64,000 nucleotides of DNA from Erythrobasidium yunnanense (Eukaryota; Basidiomycota; Cystobasidiomycetes; Erythrobasidiales; Erythrobasidiaceae), in assembly GCA_001600175.1 (NCBI GenBank), contig BCJC01000001.1, forward strand, positions 948,065 to 1,012,064, read 5' to 3'. How positions within the stretch are numbered: the stretch's first letter is position 1; each line of letters begins with the position of its first letter. Below, piece by piece: positions 59,715 through 64,000 of this stretch. Made by a program: the position numbers and the translations under genes. A model generated the notes under the pieces. It was not told the DNA's origin and ran no database searches. It worked only from the letters and a program-made list of their open reading frames with translations.

Positions 59715-60928
59715 ATGGCCGAACGTAAAGCCAAAGCTGAAAGCCCCGAGGACGACGACTACGAGTATGACGCGAAGCCTACCGCAAGCACGAGTCGCAA
59801 AGGCAAGGGCAAGCAAGTCAAGGCGGAGTACGATGATGAAGAGGACGTCAAGCCTGTCAAGTCGCGCGCCAAGAAGGCCAAAACTGAACCGGAGGGCGAA
59901 AAGAGACTGGCCCGATTTCGAGCAAAGATGCCAAAGAACATCCAAGAACGCCTTGACCGTGTCATGCAGCAGAGATTCTTCTGCGTCAACCGCGAGAGAA
60001 ACGGTACCGACTTGGCTGAAACATTCAAGGTCTTGGGCTCCAGTGCGTGTCCTGCTCTGTCTATCATCTCCCAGGCTTATACTGCGTATCGCAGCTGGCA
60101 ATGTTTATGACATCCAGATCTCCCACGTTCCCTCGTGCTTATGTCCTGATGGAAAAAGGGGCAATCATTGCAAGCACATCCTCTTCGTCTTCACCAGGGT
60201 TCTAGGACAACCCGTCAGCTCGCCTCACAGTAAGTTCAGCTCGCTCTTTCATATGACAAGAAAGGTGATCTTATGACTATAACTCATCCCTCACAGTCTA
60301 CCAGAAAGCGCTCCTCACGTCTGAGCTGGAGGAAGTCTTCTCCAAGGCAGCTTCCCATTCTTCCCACCACACGCACAACCCACAGATCGTTAAAGCTTGG
60401 GAGAAAGCTACTGACTCGCCTTCTAAGCGTGAGGCAACCACCGATGAAGAGCCGTCCGGCAAACGACGCCTCCCAGCAGAAGACGACAATTGCCCGATCT
60501 GCTACGAGGAGATCTTCAACGAGGATCCTGCCAACTTCCTCTTTTGCAGTACTGGCTGCGGAGGACCTATTCACAAGGAGTGTTTCGCCCAGTGGTCTAT
60601 GAATTGTAAAGCCAAGGGTCAAGGTATCACATGCGTCTACTGTCGTGAGAAGTGGCCTGGTACAGATGGGGCGGCTATAGCCGATTCTAATGCTCCTGCG
60701 ACCTATCAGGACGGCTATCTCAACCTCGCTGCTGCTGCCGGGATCAGCACTGCCAGAGACACCAGTACCTACTATCATGGACCCAGAGCTGGCATTTCGG
60801 AAAGGAGAGCCTATTACGAGGCAGAAGCTAGATATGAAGGACGAGACTATGGAGATGAAGACTACAAGAATGACTATCGTCGAATGTATCGATTCGACCG
60901 AGGTTACGATCGAGGATATGATCTCTGA
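59715..60928 (+). CDS. SWIM plus RING zinc-finger protein, probable E3 ubiquitin ligase
   Basis: Exons 59715-60042, 60095-60229 and 60297-60928 give 364 residues in frame. The N-terminal 60 residues are charged and disordered (AESPEDDDYEYD, then Lys-rich SRAKKAKTEPEGEKR). Next a SWIM domain: VYDIQISHVPSCLCPDGKRGNHCKH, with the CxC...CxH ligands at about 60129-60180. Then a RING: CPICYEEIF (about 60492-60518), CSTGCGGPIHKECFAQW and CVYC (about 60634-60645). The C terminus is Tyr/Arg/Asp-rich and repetitive (RRMYRFDRGYDRGYDL). SWIM-RING pairs occur in ZSWIM2/MEX-like ligases. Ubiquitin ligase activity is inferred from the RING; the target is unknown. Confidence 0.88.
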
Positions 60929-61224
60929 AGAACTCCATCCGACACAAGAAACAAACAAACAACATCTCTATTTCGCAAGAAGACAGACAGACAGAACAAA
61001 CCTTAGATACCACAATGCTTTCCCGCTCGTAGTCGGTACTTTATCAGTTTATCGTTGTACATATTCTTGCAGCTTTCTTATGCTCGTCAATGCTTACTGC
61101 TTCTTCACGCTATGCAAATGGTGCTTGACCAGGCTTTCGGATGATGCGGACTTGTTATGTCAGCCAAATTTACGCGTCTGTCGTCCTGCTCCTACCGACT
61201 GCCCGGCACCTTTCTAGCACAAAG
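60929..61224. other. Intergenic, SWIM/RING gene to HD hydrolase
   Basis: About 300 bases. The HD gene frame is open back to 61141 with an ATG there (MMRTCYVSQIYASV), but the ATG at 61225 fits the family better. Nothing else seen. Confidence 0.4.
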
Positions 61225-62014
61225 ATGTCTGGAACAAGCGATCAAGAACTACATGAGCATGGCTGGAGAGCTGTACCGCGTTCGCAAGCCGCTATCCTGA
61301 AGATCCGGGAGAGCGATCCCTCCGCTTCTGCGAAAGCGCTCAAGGTGGAAGACATACCTCTACCTTCGTCAGATCTGGCAAAGAAGACGCAAGCATATGT
61401 GAAAGAGCGTCTGGCGCCGGAGACCTACAATCACTCTTTGCGGGTCTACTATTATGGTTCGCCGCCTTCCAGCTGTCCTTCCAGGCGTAGCATGGACTGA
61501 ATTGTGACTATACATTCCAGGTCGAGCTATTCTCAAGCAACACTTCCCAAGCTGGCGCGTCTCAGACGAGACCTATTTTCTTGCGTGTCTATTGCATGAC
61601 ATCGGCACAACGCATCAGAGTCTGCGGGATACGCTTATGTCATTCGAGTTCTACGGGGGCTTCCTTGCTCTTAGAACACTCTCTGACTTTGGAGCTCCCA
61701 AGTCTCAAGCAGAGTCAGTGACAGAAACGATCATCCGTCATCAAGATTTGGGCGAGACAGGCCAGATTACCGAACTTGGACAGATCATACAGCTTGCGAC
61801 TGTCTTCGATAACATAGGCATGAACCCAGAGCTCGTCAGCAAGGAGACTATCGAAAATGTGGTTAAAGCATGGCCGCGAAACGGATGGTCAGGCTGCTTT
61901 GCAAGCACGATCAGGGAGGAGATTGGCTTGAAGCCATGGTGTCATACCACTGCCATCGATGCCTTTGCAGAGAAAGTAGAAGGAAACGACTTAATGGCTC
62001 CGTATGATAAGTAG
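61225..62014 (+). CDS. Cyanamide hydratase-like HD-domain hydrolase
   Basis: Exons 61225-61456 and 61521-62014 give 241 residues in frame, the usual length of fungal cyanamide hydratases (yeast Ddi2/Ddi3), which turn cyanamide into urea. Metal-binding HD motifs are visible: NHSLRVYYYGRAIL (first His), ACLLHDIGTT (HD pair, about 61588-61617), TETIIRHQDL (His near 61740) and TVFDNIGMN (Asp near 61807). The N terminus carries the family block GWRAVPRSQAAIL and DIPLPSSDLAKKTQAYVKERL. The start at 61225 places this block correctly. Yeast copies are strongly DNA-damage and cyanamide inducible; no such element is claimed here. The patchy presence of this enzyme in fungi hints at transfer. Confidence 0.88.
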
Positions 62015-62038
62015 GAATAGGATAACAAGCCGTCTGAT

Positions 62039-62713
62039 CTATGTAGCCTTTAAATCTTCGTACACCTTCTGTGAAGCTTCTCCGAGCAGATTATGAATCC
62101 ATTCTTTCGCTCCCGTATATCCGTGCTCCTGCATAGTCGCCCAAGTATAGGCCTCAAAGACGCTTGCAGCCAGTGTGTGGCCAGACAGTACTTCCCTCCG
62201 CTGATGTTCGCCTACCCTGAGACGTTTCGGCAGTCCATAAGCTGTCGAGATGGCACCCAGCGTAATATTTTGGACCAAGGCAGATCGCATATTCTGCGCG
62301 CATTCAGCATTACTGTTTTAAGCACTATATTGTCCTACGCTGACTCACAGTGTGTCCGCCACTAGAAAGATTGGGAAACTTCGCCTGAAGTAGATCGGTC
62401 ACAGCCAATTCGAGGCAAGCATCGCCGTAAGTCTGTTCAAAGCGTTGGGATTCAGCGTTCCATTGTACAAGCTTGACATCGTCTTCACCTCGAATACGTC
62501 GTACGTCTTTTGGCTCTTCCCCGGAGGATGCTCAAATCCACTGCGGTGTAGTCCTTCCGTGAAGAAGCTCTTGTGAGTGAATACTGTATCCCGGAGCTCT
62601 GCTCGAATGAAAGGCAGTGGAGGGAGAGTTTTGCGATCGAGTGCCTGTAGATGCTTGTGAAGGCGGGGCATACTGTTAATTGCCTGGCTCCAGCCTGGGA
62701 GGATCTTCGTCAT
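62039..62713 (-). CDS. RNase III-fold protein, copy 1 (degenerate catalytic motif)
   Basis: Start at 62713 or 62671 (MPRLHKHLQALDRKTLPP), TAG at 62039. The fold is seen from the block order: LRDTVFTHKSFF, YDVFE joined to TYGDACLELAVTDLL, FPNLSSGGHT, RSALVQNITLGAISTAYGLPKRL, and LAASVFEAYTWATMQEHGY. In true RNase III the first signature carries Glu and Gly-Asp and the second carries Asp and Glu. Here the Glu (FE) and GD of the first are kept, the second keeps Glu in FEA but has Ser where the Asp should be. No double-stranded RNA-binding domain follows. So cleavage is doubtful; a structural role like that of mitoribosomal RNase III-like proteins is possible. Introns fall after FE and after GGHT. 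Confidence 0.8.
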
Positions 62714-63019
62714 ATCGATGCTGGGAGAAGTAAGGAAGGAATGGCAGTTATCTCGCGCGCAGCTCCATTTCTGTCAGGTGTAGTGATGAGGTGCCGACGC
62801 CCTCACATCAGCATCCCATCTGTTCAACAAGCCGGGCCGCAACCCTACGTTCAATCCTTGTCAAACGAGCAGCTATCTTTCGCTCGAACTAGAATGTGGA
62901 ACATATTTAGAAAGCTAGAATCGGCTGCGTTGCGAGATTGTATTACGATACGGTTGTGAGGGAGTCGATAGCGGAAAGGCAGATAGAGAGCGTTCGTTGA
63001 GCAGATACGTTAAGGATCT
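62714..63019. other. Spacer between the RNase III-like copies
   Basis: About 306 bases holding the promoter of copy 1 and the 3' UTR of copy 2. Nothing else recognised. Confidence 0.4.
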
Positions 63020-63787
63020 TTATCTGAAGTAGAGGGCGCGCATCTCTTTGTAGAGAACTTCAGCGAGGTTTGCGTAGATGCCCTCGATCCAGGCAGCAGC
63101 GACTTCGTGACCATGTTGGACATAGACGGCCCAGAGGTAGGCTTCGAAGAGATTTGCGGCGATAATTTCGGTCTGCTTGAGAAGTGTCGTCTGACCGCTG
63201 CCTGCTACAAGCTTCTCCGGCATGCCGTAAATCCTGGAGATAACCGCTAGGGTTGTGTTGCGCACTAGACAGCTGCGCGTGTCCTGTAAGTAACGAGATC
63301 AGGTTGTGCAATACCTTTTGGCATGTTTTGGTACATTACGAACCGTCATTCCGCCTTTGGACAGGTTGGTATACTTTTGAGCCAAAAAAAGCGGTGGTGA
63401 GGAGCTGAAGAACAGCGTCGCCGTAGGTCTGAAGTGGCACGATCGTACATAGCGTCCATTAGTATGAGGCGACAGCTGTGTAGCAGCCATGCTCACCTCG
63501 AATGCATCATAGGTCAGTCGGTTCTGTCCAGCCCGATGCTCAAAAGGGTGTTTGAACAAGTACTGGAGATAGCGAGTCTTGTGTGTGTAGACGGTCTTAC
63601 CTAGCTCTTCGTTGATCTCGGGAAGAGCAGGTAGGTCATCGACAGATAGGGCTGCGAGGGCGACCTGGAAGGGGGATTCGGCGGCCATGTTTTGTGCGAC
63701 TGGAAGATTGGGATGAGAAAGGGACTCAAGAAGTAAGAAGCCTGTTCTTAACTCTTGATTATAAGAACACAACCTCGAGCGAGTCAT
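63020..63787 (-). CDS. RNase III-fold protein, copy 2 (possible frameshift)
   Basis: Tandem paralogue of the gene at 62039. Start at 63787 (MTRSRLCSYNQELR) or, more like copy 1, at 63688 (MAAESPFQVALAAL). Stop TAA at 63020. Blocks: LGKTVYTHKTRYLQYLF, YDAFE joined to TYGDAVLQLLTTA, then AQKYTNLSKGGMT, TRSCLVRNTTLAVISRIYGMPEKL and IIAANLFEAYLWAVYVQHG. The second catalytic Asp is Asn here (ANLFEA). Intron positions match copy 1. Between LLTTA and AQKYTNL the frame breaks at a run of seven A on the plus strand (63384-63390): six would keep the frame. This is either real decay or a base-calling/assembly slip. Retained sequence elsewhere is good, so I list it as a gene. Confidence 0.7.
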
Positions 63788-64000
63788 GTTCCGGAAGAGT
63801 CAGAAGCGTCTGACGCGTTCTTCATGATCTTGCAACGATCCATCCTCGAACAAAGGGCGACTGGCGGCCAGACCATAGCCGTTGTGCCATCGCAGCCGAG
63901 ATTGTCGAACACGCTTGACTTGCTCGCGTTAGCCTTAAGGCTTCTCACCTGGCGAGCAAGCAATCGTGCGGTGAACTTACCTTTACTGAGATCTGAAGCG
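63788..64000. other. Right edge; probable splice donor of a minus-strand gene
   Basis: No full gene. On the minus strand CAGTAAAG-GTAAGT (donor at 63975-63980) looks like the end of an exon entering from beyond the window. Two short open stretches follow downstream on that strand (one reading MAQRLWSGRQSPFVRGW, one reading VFDNLGCDGTTAM); either could be the last exon of that gene. Not resolvable here. Confidence 0.3.

Noticed and set aside
61141-61224. Upstream ATG extending the HD hydrolase by 28 residues
   Set aside because: The extension is hydrophobic and not family-like; the ATG at 61225 gives the normal length.
1-64000. Transposons, LTR or virus-like elements, CRISPR arrays, rRNA
   Set aside because: No reverse transcriptase, integrase, transposase, capsid or terminal-repeat signature was seen in any frame I read; the only tandem repeats are short coding ones.

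Overview
This is a nuclear fungal chromosome segment, most likely from a basidiomycete. Genes are dense on both strands, and most are cut by several short introns (about 33 to 70 nt is usual, a few longer) with GTRNGY donors and YAG acceptors. Base composition is near 50 % GC. I see no transposon, LTR element, rRNA or CRISPR array. The gene set is fungal: Ypd1, Erg24, Gpr1/Ato, Iml1, Rpo41. A small-genome Pucciniomycotina yeast such as a Mixia relative is my best guess, from intron density and style only. Exon coordinates below were read by eye from splice signals and reading frame; where exon lengths add up to an intact frame I say so.

Layout. 1-5.7 kb (+): 3' part of SMC3 (cohesin) and a long glutamine/asparagine-rich C2H2 protein. 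5.9-13.3 kb (-): IML1/DEPDC5, a GATOR1/SEACIT TORC1 regulator, and an orphan gene. 13.3-14.6 kb: poorly explained, with hints of a small spliced minus-strand gene. 14.6-22.2 kb: VDAC porin (-) divergent from a WD40-cyclophilin (PPWD1 type, +), then the phosphorelay protein YPD1 and transaldolase (+). 22.5-31.7 kb (-): a manganese-type CDF transporter, ERG24 sterol C-14 reductase, and a 1,671-residue acidic disordered nuclear-type protein. 32.3-35.3 kb (+): an intron-containing tRNA-Gly(CCC), an unrecognised basic protein, and a Gpr1/Fun34/YaaH transporter. 35.5-50.8 kb (-): RRP45 (exosome), a Ser/Pro-rich disordered protein, mitochondrial RNA polymerase RPO41, a two-HKD phospholipase D family protein and SAR1, with a possible tiny plus-strand gene next to SAR1.

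51.0-63.8 kb differs in character. It holds three local paralogue pairs: two head-to-head MFS transporters, two tandem histidine phosphatases (the second a decayed copy), and two tandem RNase III-fold proteins in which the metal-binding Asp of the second motif is replaced. Between them lie an orphan gene, a small membrane protein, a SWIM/RING protein and a cyanamide-hydratase-like HD hydrolase.

Most of the window is housekeeping: chromosome cohesion, TORC1 control, osmotic phosphorelay, sterol and pentose phosphate metabolism, mitochondrial transcription and outer-membrane transport, RNA decay and ER export. The least explained material is the RNase III-like pair, the acidic protein with duplicated exon heads, the low-complexity insertions in SMC3 and RPO41, and the orphan genes at 12-14 kb and 55-57 kb.
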